Source: Pagrus major (lineage: Eukaryota; Chordata; Actinopteri; Spariformes; Sparidae). Taken from it: a stretch of DNA of 64,000 nt. Position 1 is the first letter of the stretch. Each line of letters begins with the position of its first letter. The stretch is taken from positions 22,938,671 to 23,002,670 of the forward strand of contig NC_133227.1 in the NCBI RefSeq assembly GCF_040436345.1. Reading direction: 5' to 3'. The translations under genes and the position numbers were made by a program. Under the pieces are notes generated by a model that worked only from the letters and a program-made list of their open reading frames with translations, did not search any database and was not told where the DNA came from. Of the stretch, positions 12,498-24,921 are shown one piece after another.

Positions 12498-12987
12498 GAG
12501 GGAAGGGAGGTTAAAAGATAGTTGGGGAGAGAGAAAGAAAGAAGGAAGCCATTTTGGTTCCTCGGCTGCATGTCTGTCTGCACTTTGCTGTCCTCTCTCT
12601 GGTTTCTTTGCTTCAAAAGACGCTGGGAGAGACAGAAAGTGGTGGGTTGATTTGAGGAAGTAAAACTTTCTGAAGACAGTTGGCTTTTTTTTTTTAATTC
12701 TCTGGAAGTCTTTCTGAGAAGTTTTGGGGGTTTTTTTTTACGTCTTCGCAGGAAGGAGTGGTGAGGACCGGGGGGGGCCGTCACACAATCGAACGGTGGA
12801 CGTCCAACTTGAAGACGAGCAGCGGGGACGGACAACGAGACTGGGAGAATAAAAAATATCTAAAAGACGGTGACGACAAACTCGTCTCCAGGTGATGTTG
12901 GCCTCCTCTCGTTAGAGCAGAAGTCTTCGGGGTTTGACATCAGCCGGACGGACGACGTGTCTTTGAGAGAAGTGAGGAGGACGCAGG

Positions 12988-15900
12988 ATGAGCTCTGACC
13001 GAGTGCCGTCCAGGTCTGAGGTGATGGGGTGGAGCCCACCGCAGCTGGCAGACTACCTGAAGAGGGTGAGACCTCCATCCATACTCTGTCCTCCGTCCTT
13101 CCTGTCTTCCTGTCTTTGTTTGTCCTACTGTCATTGAACCGAGACTTGAAACTTGCTGCAGTTAAAGAACAGTCGAGGCTTCGTCACACATTTTGTGGAG
13201 AGGTCGGTTCACTTCAGTGTAACGGCGGTTATTTGTGGAGTCTTTGCATCAAGTTCAACACGAGTTAACGTATGTTTCAGGACAACGTTTTAACCCAACA
13301 CGGACGTTCAGCAGGCTGAAGCCTCCTCAGGGGGCCCTCAAGAGTAAAAGAGGAGGCATTAGAGTCACTTAGAAATCATTAGAAAGAAGACCATTCAGAA
13401 CTTGCCTGAGAATCTTCACGTTTCTAAGTTTTCTTCAGTATCAAAGTAATCCAGTGATAGTTGTCTGAACGTCCACGAGTTCACTGCAAACAGGAACTGC
13501 TAAAAGCTAATTCGGCAGACTTTATATTAAAAAAAGTGTCTGTAAAGAGAATGTAGCCGACGTTACAACAGCACATGTGCTGATCTTTTATGGGGTCTTG
13601 CTTGTTAGCATCTTCCAGATTAACAACGCCTCATAACTGCAGAAGTTGCCTGAGAATCATCTTGTTTTTACGTTTTTTTCCAGCGTTAAAGTCGAATGTA
13701 GACGTCTGTACATCCGCAGCATCAGAATCTGTGAGCAAAGGGATGAAACATTTTGGTAACGGAAGCGTTTTGGTTTCTGAGGTCGGAACATTGTTGGCCG
13801 GTCACATTTGAGTGGGCTTTGGTTGCGTGCAGGTAAACAGACCATGCAGAGAGCGAAAGAGGCTGAATGCTTTGGTTGAAATGTGCAATGTGCCAGTCTG
13901 AAGTGTAGATTATGACCTGCGGATGGACGAGGACATCTCGGCCGGGGTTTGGCTTGTACTCATTGCCTGAGTCACCAACACAGCAGCTGGAATTGGAGTT
14001 TAATCATGAAATAGCATGCGGAAATTAAAAAAACCTACCACTGTCGGTCTGTTTCTCTGCTGCTTCGGTGCTATGGATGCAAAAACGTGAGCGGCCATGG
14101 CTGCTATTTTTACTGGGCCTGTCTAGTTTGCGCTATGAGCGGTTAGCATCAGTGCTAACGTTTGGCAGACGCCTGGAACGCTCAGAAGAAAATTAGCTTT
14201 AAGGGAGGGAGGGCTCTTGCCAGTACAAGATAAATAAGGCCATTGACCCTGCTGAGGTTGATGGTTCAACTCCTGCTGCCTCCACTCTCACTAACACTGT
14301 GTTTCTGTGCAGATGAGTCTGTCCGGCTGTGATAAAGTCGTTTTGAAGAACTCCATCAGCGGCTCCAGATTTGTGGTGAGTTCATCGCAACAGGTTTGAC
14401 GGAGGAAGGAAAGGTGAGGAGGAGATGTGATCACCTAAACTCAACGCACAGTTTGACATTTTCTCTGTTTATTTTGCAGAATCTGAGCGATAACGACCTA
14501 CAAAAATTCCCCAAACTTCACGCCCCGTGAGTACCGACAAACTGCTGATTCATATCAAACAGAAAGTGTCGATGACGGCTGCTGTTTGATTAGAGGTTTT
14601 AATAGACCAATGAAGAGCTGAAGACGATCCGTATGTTGTATCTTAACTTAAAAAACAAACATGTAACTCTAAACTTCTTCAATCATCTCCTAGCTGTCTC
14701 CCTTCGCTTGTCACTGGCTAGCTAGCTTGCTATAATAGACAAGAAAAGACAGGTGTTCAATTTTAGTGTTGATGAGTCAGAGACATTGATCGTGTCGGTG
14801 GAGGGAAGAATATAAAGGCTAACATCTGGGTTAGCTTCTCTTACAGGCTAACATTTGTGCTAGCTTCTTTGACAGGCTAACACCTGTATTAGCTTCTCCA
14901 ATGGGCTAACATCTAAGTTAATATTAGATAATACAGGCTTACATCAGTGTTAGCTTCTCTAACAGGCTTACATATGTGTAATTTTCTATAAAAGACCTAC
15001 ATTTGCATTGGCTTCCTTAATAGGCTAACATTTGTGCTAGCTGCTCCAACAGGCTAACATCTGTGTTAGCCTCTCCATCTAGCTAATATGTGGGTAACAA
15101 CAAAGAAAAGGAGACGAGACGGAGGATATGTGGAGGACAGAGGCAGACAGATACAAAATGGTTCACGGCATTAGCAGATGACATCTTGACTCATTAATAA
15201 AAGTTTGAATAACCTCGATGTGTCTGTCTGCGTCTCCTCAGGTTGATCTCCAAGATCAGCACTGAAATCAGCAAGAAGGAGGAAAGACGAGGCCTGTTCG
15301 GTAAAAAGTCAGTCGTGTTTTTACTGATTTAAAACAAGCTTCACAGATAATGCACTTTTATAGTATTATTTTATATACTATTACTGATGATATCATTAAG
15401 TAAAGAGGAGTCGACCGTTTGAAAACCACGAGCTGTGAAGGTCACGATGGAAAATAATAATACATTTCTTTCTGTCTGTTTGTTTTTCTTTCCACTGCAG
15501 AACAACTCCCAGATATCACGAACCAGGTAAGAACTCTTTATTAATTTAATACATTAAAAATTAATCATATTTCTGTATTAATACAGACAAATATTTTTCT
15601 AATGTTTGGATGAAAAAATGTCATAGTATCACATTAAGATTGCGTGTATTATACATTTCTGTTTACTGTATGCACTTTACAGTACTCTACAGTTTCTATT
15701 TTATTTTATAAACTTCCTCTGAGGATCAAAAAAGTTTTATCTTGGTTGCATAAAATGTAAAAAAATATATAGATATTAGCATTTTCACATATGAGCTGCT
15801 AACGTGCTGATTTATTCTGTGCAGAGACGCCTACGGATGTTCAGGGCTGGGGTGAAGACGAGTTTGTACGTTCATCTGTTTTCTCTTGTTTATTATCTCT

Positions 15901-18900
15901 TCCTCTTTTCTGTCTGTTTTAACCAGAAAAACTCGAGTTTAAAAGAATTTAAATAATTATTCCTTCATTGGTATTTAAAGAACACAAAAACACTGATAAC
16001 AAATGAGTACCACTTCATACTTGAGACAAGAAAAGGCACATATTTTCTGGCTGCATATTTTCTCAGTTTCTCCTTCACTCCATCAGGATGATGAGGACTT
16101 TGATGATGACTATGAGAGTCCATACAGCGGTGATGAGGAGGGTAGTGGGGGAGACTATGAGTCCCCAAATGATGACCCGGACGGGGCCAACGATTACGAA
16201 CCTCCTCCCTCTGAACCTCCAGAGGACATGGTGCGCAACCTGTGCCCCACTCTGCCCATCGGAGACAGCGAATATATAGGTAACCACCAGGGGGGGTTGG
16301 ATACAGTTGTTAGTTGTTTGCTCATGGGTAGTTGTTAGCATAGTTGTTAGCTTATGGATAGTTTATTAGCTTATAGATAGCTGGTAGCTCATAGATAGTT
16401 TATTAGCTCATGGATAGTTGTTAACTCATGGGTAGTTGTTAGCATAGTTAGTTCATAGATAGTTGTTAGCATAGTTGTTAGTTTATGGATAGCTGGTAGC
16501 TCATGGATACTTATTAGCTCTTAAAGATAGTTGTTCACTCATGGATAGCTGTCAACTTATGGACAGTTAGCTTATGGGTAGTTGATAGCTAATAGACATT
16601 TGTTAGCATAGTTATTAACTTATTCAAAGTGTTTAGCTCATGGATAGCTGTTCGCATACTGGTTAGCTGACACTAGCTAAACTACTACTGCTGTAAGTAA
16701 ACTGGTAAAGCTCCGTACAGATGGCACGGTGCCCTCTTGCTGGCTAATGGGAGGAATAAGTGATTCATAACCACTGTTGTCACGGTAACCAGCCGTCATG
16801 GGGATTTTTCTAAATTTCCTCACAGAAACTCAAGTCGCATAATGAGATAAAGAGCGAGGCGCCTCCATGACACTGCAGTTAGCTCACAATAACTGTGTGT
16901 GTGTGTGTGTGTAGATAACAGGGATAACCACGTGTCATCCAGACGCCAGCCACCCGCCCTCTGCCCCCGTCCTCCAGTCGCCACCCTGTCTGCACCGTCT
17001 GCAAGGATGGTGAGTTTTTTAACCATCAGCTGTTCACACTGTGAGTCGCTAGTCGCGCTAACTAAAACCTCTGACTGCCACTCGTAGCCCGGAGAGTCCA
17101 GAAGAGATCACTCCCCACACATGGGCGGCGGACGACCTGTAGGAAAACGTGAGTAACGCTCAGAAATCCAGTCCAAGTGGAGCTTAATGTGTAATATGTC
17201 ACCAAGTTTAGTTTTGAGGTTTCGTAGGGAAGAAATGAAGCTTATAGATTCCAGATATTTGACCGATTCATCAAAATATTTATCATCTGCGTCTTTGTTG
17301 TTGTGTTCAGTTCCTCCCGAGCCGCCGCAGATCTTTCGTGCCAGCAAACCGGGCCGAGATTCAGGATCCAACCCGTCACCGGTCAGAGGTAATCCTGAAC
17401 CTGAGAGGCCGTCTGGTTTTATTCTGTTAAATCATGTTAATAATGTCAATAAACTACTGATGTTTTAACATCATAACATCGAGTTTTCTTCTTCACAGGA
17501 CCTCATCGCAACACAGTGGACAGGGTGAGGGGTTTTTACTTTTAAATAAACTTTAGCAACATAGAAAGTTAAAAACATAAAGGGACCGAGACTATAACCC
17601 TGAGGAACTCCACTGTCGTACCACCATGGACACCGAACACTTCATTCTGACTTGTGTTTTTCGTTCTTTTAACGTCTTTATTGTTATTGTTAATTTAAAT
17701 TTGTGTGTCTCTTACAGCCGAGCACGCAGCCGTGGAGGTGAGTACGCAAAACACTCTCATCAGAATCAAGTTAGAGCTGAAGTGTTATATATTTTAAGGT
17801 GGACTTTTAATTTGTTTTTGTTTGTGTGTTCAGGCCTCAGCCGGACGTCCCCGAACCTCCGACCTGGTCCAAACCTCCGGTTCTTCCTCCGTCCGCCACC
17901 TCCATCAACAGGAGCAACTCAGCAGCCAGACTTCCTCCCAGGTCGCTAAACGTGTCATCGCCACAATGTTTGAATTCATATTCATCAGTTTATTCAAGTT
18001 ATTTGATTATAATCCACTTTGTATGTGTGGTTTGGTTTTACAGGTTTGATGTGAGGAGAGAGGTAAGACGCTGTTCGGACAGAATTTTGTTAAAATGTTG
18101 AATAATTGTGAATAAACTCTGACCCGGTTTCTTCTTTTCTCTTTTTATCAGCAATCACCTGATGAAGGTGAGGATTCCATTTTATTTAATCTCACTTTAT
18201 CTGCCCTCACAACATTTTGTTATTGACGTGAATCTATAAATCCTTCTTCCCTCCTCCAGCTCCGAAACACAACACCTTCCCCCTTCAGAATAAAAACCTG
18301 CCGCCCCGCCCTGGACTTCCTGGACCCCCCCCAAGACTCGGAGACAGGTGTGAAAAACAATAATATCATTCTGTCAGAACTGGAGTGTTGAAAACTTTGT
18401 TCAGCACCACGACTGTTCAGAACCTCCACAAGGTAGATTAAGTCAAAAACTTCCTGCATTTAAATGAATAATCTTTGTTTGTTTGTTTGTTTGTTTGTTT
18501 GTTTCCGAGCAGTCTGCCTCCAAACGTTCCCTCTGCAGGATCTCTGCCTCACAGACTACAGTCAGGTAAGACGACGACAACACAAACATTAAAGGGACAG
18601 TTGATGTTAATCCCAACCTTTACAGGTGTGTGAATCTCGACCTTCAACCGAGGTTTGTTTCCAGGATGTAGTTAAGTTGTTGTTGTTTTGATGTCAGATG
18701 ACCCGAGTGTGTCGGGACTGTGGTGGTTCTGTGAGACCACTAGAGGGCGCTGATCCGCAGCGCTGCTTCGTCCAGCAGCACTGTTAATAAAACCTGTACT
18801 GACAGTGTGTGTGTGTTGCAGGACCAGACAGACAGTCGTTTCGTCCTCCTCCATCTACAACCTCACGCACACAGGTAACAACACACAAACACACACACAC

Positions 18901-19014
18901 ACACACACACACCTACGTACACATTATTATTAGTAGTAGTAGTAGTAGTTCAGTCTGAACAGCAGGTGGGGCTGTTGTCTTTCTGTTCGCTGTTGATCAG
19001 TCAGATACAAGTAT

Positions 19015-19071
<57 letters not shown>

Positions 19072-20049
19072 TGTGTGTGTGCAGGAGATGGACCCTTCCT
19101 GGTATGTGGGTAAGGTGACCAGAGGTCAGGCTGAAGGATGTCTGAAACGAGTCAACAAGGTAACAAAACAGAGCAGCAAAAATAAACGTTCAGTACATTT
19201 TTATGACTTTTCATGCAGAAATCTGAATGTATTTTATTCTGAAATCTGTCTGAACAAGATGATGTTTGACATTTTAACAGACGCTTAACAGGTTTAGAAA
19301 TTACTCACATCCTTAAATTAACATAATTATCATCTTTATTATCGTGTTTCTGTGACGTCTCTTACGTCTGTCTCTGTTTCCGTGTTGAGGACGGGGCGTA
19401 CCTGGTGAGGGACAGCACCCGTCAGCAGGCCAATCAGCCGTTCACCCTGATGGTCTTCTACCAGGACAAAGTCTACAACATCCAGATCAAACAGCAGCAC
19501 CAGCACTTCCTGCTGGGAACTGGACTCAAAGTCCAGGAGGTAAATATGACACTACTGAGCAGAGAAGAAGTAAAGGGCTGCATCCCTTTGCTGAGGAGTG
19601 ATTGTGCATATCACCAGAGTAACTGCTAACTGCTGCTGACTGTAGCTTCCATTAGCCATTTAGCTCAGCTAGCAGTGCAGCTAGCAGTCAGGACTGTGAG
19701 CTCAGAGCACAGTGTTAACAAGGGGACTTTGGACCGGGGATAGCTGGGTAGCAATGCTAACTTCTGTTGATATCGCTGAAGAACAAAACAGAGACGTCAT
19801 CACATCAGAACTGTTATTTCTTCTCACTCAGTTTGTAATTTTAGTCAAGTTTTGAATGTTTTAACCCAAAATTCTTACATATTGTTCCCTTAAATGCAAC
19901 AAGTCACTGTAGCATACCGTTAGCTAACAACTAACACATTGATTGTGTGGAAGCCGGTCCAGGATGCTAGGAGAAGCTAACGTTAGATTTTTTGGGATTT
20001 GGGGAAATTTGCACTTTAACGACCTTCAGAGGAAACACAGCTATAACTG

Positions 20050-20100
<51 letters not shown>

Positions 20101-20256
20101 GCGCAGACTTTCCCGTCAGTCATGGGCATCATCTGCCATTACTCCCAGTCTCCTCTCCTCCTCATCGACGCCAAAAACCGCGGCTCGGCTCAGCAGAACC
20201 AGTGTCTACTCTCTGACCCGGCCGGATACTGCATGACGGGACAGAGCTGGTCCTGA
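12988..20256 (+). CDS. lcp2: Lymphocyte cytosolic protein 2 (SLP-76 adaptor)
   Basis: Cytosolic adaptor of T-cell, platelet and myeloid receptor signalling, phosphorylated by ZAP70/Syk and linking LAT-GADS to VAV, NCK, ITK and PLC-gamma. Coding exons: 12988-13065, 14313-14375, 14480-14526, 15242-15307, 15501-15526, 15825-15865, 16087-16279, 16915-17009, 17088-17148, 17311-17388, 17499-17524, 17718-17737, 17834-17941, 18044-18062, 18152-18167, 18260-18347, 18513-18565, 18822-18874, 19085-19159, 19390-19539, 20107-20256. The sum is 501 residues (human 533), all in phase. Seen: an N-terminal SAM domain (GWSPPQLADYLKR ... NLSDNDLQKFPKL); three tyrosine motifs, DYESP, DYESP and DYEPP, in the 16087 exon; a long proline-rich middle with RASKP, which resembles the GADS-binding R-x-x-K motif; and a C-terminal SH2 domain (SWYVGKVTR, YLVRDST, PLLLIDAKNRGS). 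SLP-76 is preferred over BLNK because of the SAM domain and the neighbouring FOXI gene. Confidence 0.95.
13400..13800. repeat. Dispersed repeat in lcp2 intron 1
   Basis: Phrases CTTGCCTGAGAATCTTCACG, TCTTCAGTATCAAAGTAATC and GCAAACAGGAACTGCTAAA recur at 39490-39615 in the same orientation and inverted at 24172-24310. A diverged second copy starts at about 13645. The family name is unknown to me. Confidence 0.65.
14817..15095. repeat. GCTAAC-type minisatellite in lcp2 intron 3
   Basis: Degenerate units of about 29-30 bp built on AGGCTAACATCTGTGTTAGC TTCTC, roughly nine copies. The same core forms the long array downstream of the FOXI gene. Confidence 0.8.
16300..16680. repeat. TAGTTGTTAGC minisatellite in lcp2 intron 7
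   Basis: Irregular units of about 20-30 bp around TTAGCTCATGGATAGTTGTT fill most of intron 7 after exon 16087-16279. Confidence 0.8.
18482..18503. repeat. (TTTG)n microsatellite at an lcp2 acceptor
   Basis: Six or so TTTG units directly before the acceptor CCGAGCAG of exon 18513-18565, where a pyrimidine tract would normally be. Confidence 0.85.
18889..18912. repeat. (AC)n at the 5' end of lcp2 intron 18
   Basis: Twelve AC units starting 15 nt after the donor of exon 18822-18874, complementary to the GT tract at the other end of the same 210-nt intron. Confidence 0.95.
19021..19081. repeat. (GT)n at the 3' end of lcp2 intron 18
   Basis: About 30 GT units with one TTT interruption ending directly in the acceptor GCAG of exon 19085-19159. 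No polypyrimidine tract is left between repeat and acceptor. Confidence 0.95.
19740..19895. repeat. Inverted copy of the AAGGAGCAATTTGTAAGA repeat
   Basis: Within lcp2 intron 20; TTCTTACATATTGTTCCCTT is the reverse of the phrase opening the repeat at 21525. Confidence 0.5.
20050..20103. repeat. (GT)n at the acceptor of the last lcp2 exon
   Basis: About 26 GT units with single interruptions run into the acceptor GCGCAG of exon 20107-20256. Intron 20 has no AC tract at its donor end. Confidence 0.95.
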
Positions 20257-20448
20257 CCAGATAAACCGACTCAGACCGGTTGAGTCAAACTAAACCCAAC
20301 AGGCAGAATCGAACGGTTGTAAACATTTTATTGAAACCCGGAGTTTATTTTCTGGCCTTTTTGCACATGTTGCTTCATTTGCTTACTTTAGTTTGTGTTC
20401 ACAGACGACAGCTTCCAGGTTTGTGTCGGCTCTGCTGAGGTTTAAGTT

Positions 20449-20454
20449 AATAAA
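20449..20454 (+). terminator. lcp2: Poly(A) signal of lcp2
   Basis: AATAAA about 190 nt after the stop, with a second AATAAA some 15 nt later. Confidence 0.7.
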
Positions 20455-20788
20455 CTCAAGTTAATAAACCATTTAAACTGAGTGGAGAAGGTTTTAATCT
20501 TGATTTCTGTATGACGCTACTTCCAGTACACGATATTGGATGAATAAATGTTTTAGTCAAAGTCTCCTCGTCCTGTGTTCAGCTGAGCTGCATAAAGCCA
20601 GGTTTCATGATTGTATCACCAGCCTCCAGTGTTCATACTTTGCTTCTCTATATTCAGTCTGGACATTTTTAATCAACTGTAAATGTTGATTCACTGTAAA
20701 TGTTGTCTCCTCATTAAAACATCATCAGAGCATCAGCAGTTTCGTGTTTTTCTCAAACAGAACTCAGATGTTTAACTTTTGGGGGAAA

Positions 20789-21481
20789 TCTACGGAAGCC
20801 CTAAAGGGCCATGCATTTCCTCCGTTTTCCCGTGATAACGAGTTAATTTCATTTGTTTTCTCGAGATCTCGAGTTATTATCTCGAAATAACAACTGCCGT
20901 TTTCCCGAGATAACGGGATAATTTTCTCGATATCTCGAGATAATGACTGTGATATGATAGGCCTGAGATTATGGAGACGCCCGGGACCTCGTAGCTGGTC
21001 AGCTATGTAGTTAACGACGACATCAGGCTCACTTAGATTGCGCCGCCGATATAGCTGAAGCCTTGCTAACCGTCTTTTTAGATTACGCACACTAATGTGT
21101 ATATTATCTGTAATAGCAAGGCATAATGCTATTTCAGCCTGTGTCAGGCCTTGATTGAAAAGATATGTGACGTGGTGATCGATATGCTCCTGCTCCTCTG
21201 ACAATGCTACACTGAATGATGTTTCCTGCAATGATTTAATATACTACACTATCGTTTTGTTTTCTCAAGATCTCGAATTAATTATATCGTTATCTCGGGA
21301 AAACAAAGTTTCGTTATCTCGAGATAACGAGAAAATTATCTCGTTATCTTGGGAAAACGGCAGTTGTTATTTCGAGATAATCACTCGAGATCTCGGGAAA
21401 ACAAATGAAATTAACTCGTTATCACGGGAAAACAAAGGAAATAAAATGTATGAATGCATGGCCCTTTAGGGCTTCCGTAGA
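20789..21481 (-). mobile_element. Deleted DNA transposon with long terminal inverted repeats
   Basis: The two ends are inverted copies beginning TCTACGGAAGCCCTAAAGGG, with matching arms about 160-190 bp long. The arms are built from variants of the palindromic phrase TCTCGAGATAACGAG. The core encodes, on the minus strand from the ATG at 21231, about 90 residues that resemble the N-terminal helix-turn-helix part of fish integrase-like (rve) DDE transposases: FNQGLTQAEIALCLAI, ISVRNLKRRLARLQLYRRRN. The catalytic part is absent and the frame runs into the left repeat, so this is a non-autonomous internal-deletion derivative. I suspect the IS3EU-like group but am not certain. No clear target-site duplication is visible. 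Confidence 0.75.
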
Positions 21482-21524
21482 TATCTGCACTCACATATCT
21501 TTTATTTCTTTTTAATCACAGTCC

Positions 21525-21850
21525 CAATTAAAGGAGCAATTTGTAAGATATGACCACGGTCGACGTTATCTACTGACGTTAGCATGCTAACCAGCTAGCC
21601 CCCGAGTACAATATGGAAATATTCCCGCTCCATCACAGTTTTCACCCGCTGCTGCTGTCCAACTCTGTCGCTTCTCACCTGTCCTGTCCAGAGCTGCTAT
21701 AAATCACCTCCACGCTGTGTTTACTCTGCTGTCAAGCTGAACTCCGGTGGTCTCGTAGCCTCCCGGCAGCTAACAGGCCCACTTGCCTAGAGTCGGCCTA
21801 CGCTACTGTACTTTAACGTCGTTTCTGAGGTGCTACACAATGTAAAAATA
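21525..21850. repeat. Interspersed fish repeat (GGAGCAATTTGTAAGA...GCTAACCAGCTAGCC)
   Basis: Opening and internal phrases match a repeat common in percomorph genomes; an inverted relative lies in lcp2 intron 20. Confidence 0.55.
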
Positions 21851-24600
21851 ACTGAGACACTGATTTAGAGGTTGTTGATGTGGAAAATTAAAGCCTTCAA
21901 TCCTTCTGAACCAAGAAGACTCTGTGTGACAGTTGAAGGTGCTGTTACAGTGTAAGTACAGCGGCACTTCCCCCATAATCCCAGTCATCTGTCAGTTATA
22001 TTTCAGACTGTGTGTGTTGTTTTGTCTGCGTCGTGTACGAAGGCACCGCAGGGCGAAGATTACCGCTGCCATCGCCAACTGTCATCACACACACACAGAC
22101 ACACACACACAGGTGTGAATTACCTGAGGTTGAGTCTGTCGTCGTTGGCAGAAAGTGAGCTGATAAGAAATCTGTCTGCTTCAGTCAGACGTGCTGATGT
22201 TGAACCTCAGAGTTTCAGATTAAAGGTGAGACTTCGGTTAAAGTGTGTTCGTCTCATTGAGGCTCCAGGCTGCAGTCAGATATTAGTTATACTCTCATTA
22301 ATTACATCAGAAGATAATTATGTGTTTATGTAAAGACACGAGTTTACTGTTGTAGTTGTTGAGCTGGAGCTCACTTTGGCTGCAACTGATGTTAATCTGC
22401 AGATTATTTCTGACCAGGAGCCGAAGGAGAAGCAACACATCTTCACATCATCTGAGTTGATTTAATTTGATTTATAACAAAACATGTTTTATAAATTCTT
22501 CATATACTTTGTGCTAAATTTGTAAAGTGACAACAGTCGTCAACTGAATGTCGGGACGTATAACTGCTCCCCATGACGAACCCCTCAGATCTTAAAGTCG
22601 ACCTTTTCTGACCTTTTACTCTTTATTCGGATCCTCGTCAGCTTTTTCAACGCGGTCTCTGGTCGTCTCGAGGCAAAAGAAGTCAATTATAAAAGTTAGA
22701 AAATGATTGAATTAATTATTGATATCAAATTAAAACAAACACTAAATTAAAAGAAAAAGAAAAGAAAATTACATCAAAAAAGGTCGAAAATGAGTCACAT
22801 TTTAATATAAATGTTTCCATCATAAACTGTGTTCGTGGACATGAAGGTAACTAAGTACATTTACTCAAATACAGTTTGGAAGTACTTTAACTTCACTTGA
22901 GTATTTACATTTGTTGCTACTTTATACTTTCACTTCACCACATTTCAGAGTCAAATATTGTACTTTTGACTCCACTACATTTATTTGATAAATTCAGTTA
23001 CTTTCACATTTCTTCAAATTAACTTATTTTATCTGCTTTCAGATTAAAAAACAAACCAACACTGATACTGATAATCAGAAAGAAACTGAATATCGGATCT
23101 GATAATTAATCAACCATTAGTCTAAAGTAAATACATACATGTAAACATACGTATAATTTACTTTTACTTGTACATTTGATAGTTAATTATGTATATTGCC
23201 AGAAAATTCCTTTTGATACTTAAGTAGCATTTAATAAACATGTGACAAAAGCTTCTGTGATACTAGTTTATCGGTGGTGTTTTAATTCAACCCTCGGGAC
23301 AAACGTAACATGTTTACAACAGCTCAGAACAACTGAACCATTACTGTGTGGCTACTTTTTAAAGCTGCATGTTTATAGAAGATAATTCAGACTCTCTCAG
23401 AACAAAGACGTCCTTTAAATCACTTCTTCTATCAACATGCAGCTTCGAACCAAAGCATTAACATCTGACATCGCTGTTTGAGGTGTTAATGTGAGTGAGA
23501 TAGACGTGCTGACTGTGTGTGTGTGTGTGTGTGTGTGGTTGTTTGAAGGACAATAGTTTTGGGCGACACCTCAAACAGCAGCTGATGGTCTGTTGGTCTG
23601 TTTGTTGTCTGCAGAGTCTCTAAGACAGATTAAGTTTCACTTTCTGCTCTGAGGGAATCAACTCCCTCTGAGTCGGCACCTTAAATCAACAGCCGATCTG
23701 AGATCAGAGAGGAAAATCACTGGTTTAATATGATTTTTAAGTTTATTAGTGACCCCCTACAGTAAAACTTTATGTGCTTTCCACAATTTGGTCACAGTTA
23801 TTGTGTTTCTGTAAGAGAAAAGATAAAAATCAGTTCCTTCTGGCTGTTTCTGGAGGTTATAGTTGGATTGTGATGTTCATTAAAAAGAGAAAACAGCAGC
23901 TCAGTTTTTGTGAAGAGAAGAATAACACACCAGTTATAATAATGTTTTAAAACCGTGTTTTTTTAAGTGGAGTTTGGTATGGCATGAAACCGAAGCTGGT
24001 TTTGGACATTTAAAGCTCCCGAACTGTTTTCTGTCATGTCCTGATGGAAAGAGAAGACAATTTAAAACAACCCTCGAACTCTTGTTGATGACAGACTGTA
24101 AAATCAAACTTAACTTTGTTCTAACACAAGTCTTTAATGAGCGCAGGACAAACTTCATTCTTCATTAAAAGTATGCCGAATTAGCTCTGAGCACTTCCTG
24201 TTTGCAGTGTACTCGTGGTCGTTCAGACATCTATCACTAGATTGCTTTGATACTCAAGAAAACTTAAAAACGTGAATATTCTAAGGCAAGTTCTGAATTA
24301 CAAAAGGCCGTCTTTTTTTCTCTGTTTTTTTGTCTATGTTGGACAAGCCTGATGTTTGGTTTTTGACGTCATGTGACTCAGGGAGTGATGACATCATGAT
24401 GATTCTCAGGCCGGCTCTGAATTGTCTTTTTGATCGATCTTCGTGATGTTATTTATAAGTCGTCTGCAAAAATAAATAAATATACATGTTTCATAATGTG
24501 CGTTTGATGAACGCGACCGGGAGTTTAGACGGTTTGTTTTACGTTTTCAACAGACGAGTCGAAGTCTGACGTCTGACGTCTGAAACTGAAACGTTGAAAA
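21851..24600. other. Intergenic, lcp2 to FOXI gene
   Basis: No gene seen. It contains a TAAGTACATTTACTCAA-type repeat at 22845-23240, a copy of the lcp2 intron-1 repeat (inverted) at 24172-24310, a repeat at 23965-24065 shared with the FOXI intron (25760-25880), and short GT tracts at 23513-23536. FOXI genes often have distal enhancers, but nothing here can be identified as one by eye. Confidence 0.55.
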
Positions 24601-24625
24601 GGCTCCCAATCACTCATTTATCAAG

Positions 24626-24626
<1 letters not shown>

Positions 24627-24666
<40 letters not shown>

Positions 24667-24773
24667 CGTGTGTGTGTGTGTGCGTGTTTGTGTGTGGTGA
24701 CATACCTCAGCATTAAATCCTCAGGCTCTAATCTGCTTGAGGGGAAGAATTCAGCCTGGTCTTATTCAAATCA

Positions 24774-24811
<38 letters not shown>

Positions 24812-24873
24812 TCGCATACACACATACACACATTCGCATACACATGCATGCGAATGTGTGTGTGTGTGTGTGA
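24627..24873. repeat. GT / CA / GT microsatellite cluster upstream of FOXI gene
   Basis: GT tract at about 24627-24695, CA tract at about 24778-24835 and a second GT tract at 24854-24871, with ATTCGCATACACA and GCATGCGAATGTG as mirrored halves between the last two. It ends about 50 nt before the TATA-like box. Confidence 0.9.
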
Positions 24874-24921
24874 GACAGCCCACAGTAGCCAATCAGCTTG
24901 TCCATGGGTGGAGCATCAGAG

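Noticed and set aside
16075-16341. 88-residue minus-strand frame
   Set aside because: Antisense of lcp2 exon 16087-16279, explained by the acidic coding sequence on the plus strand.
24628-24873. Cys-Val and Thr-His repeat frames around GT/CA tracts (also at 19025, 29773, 35085, 36216)
   Set aside because: Dinucleotide repeats translate to open frames without being genes.
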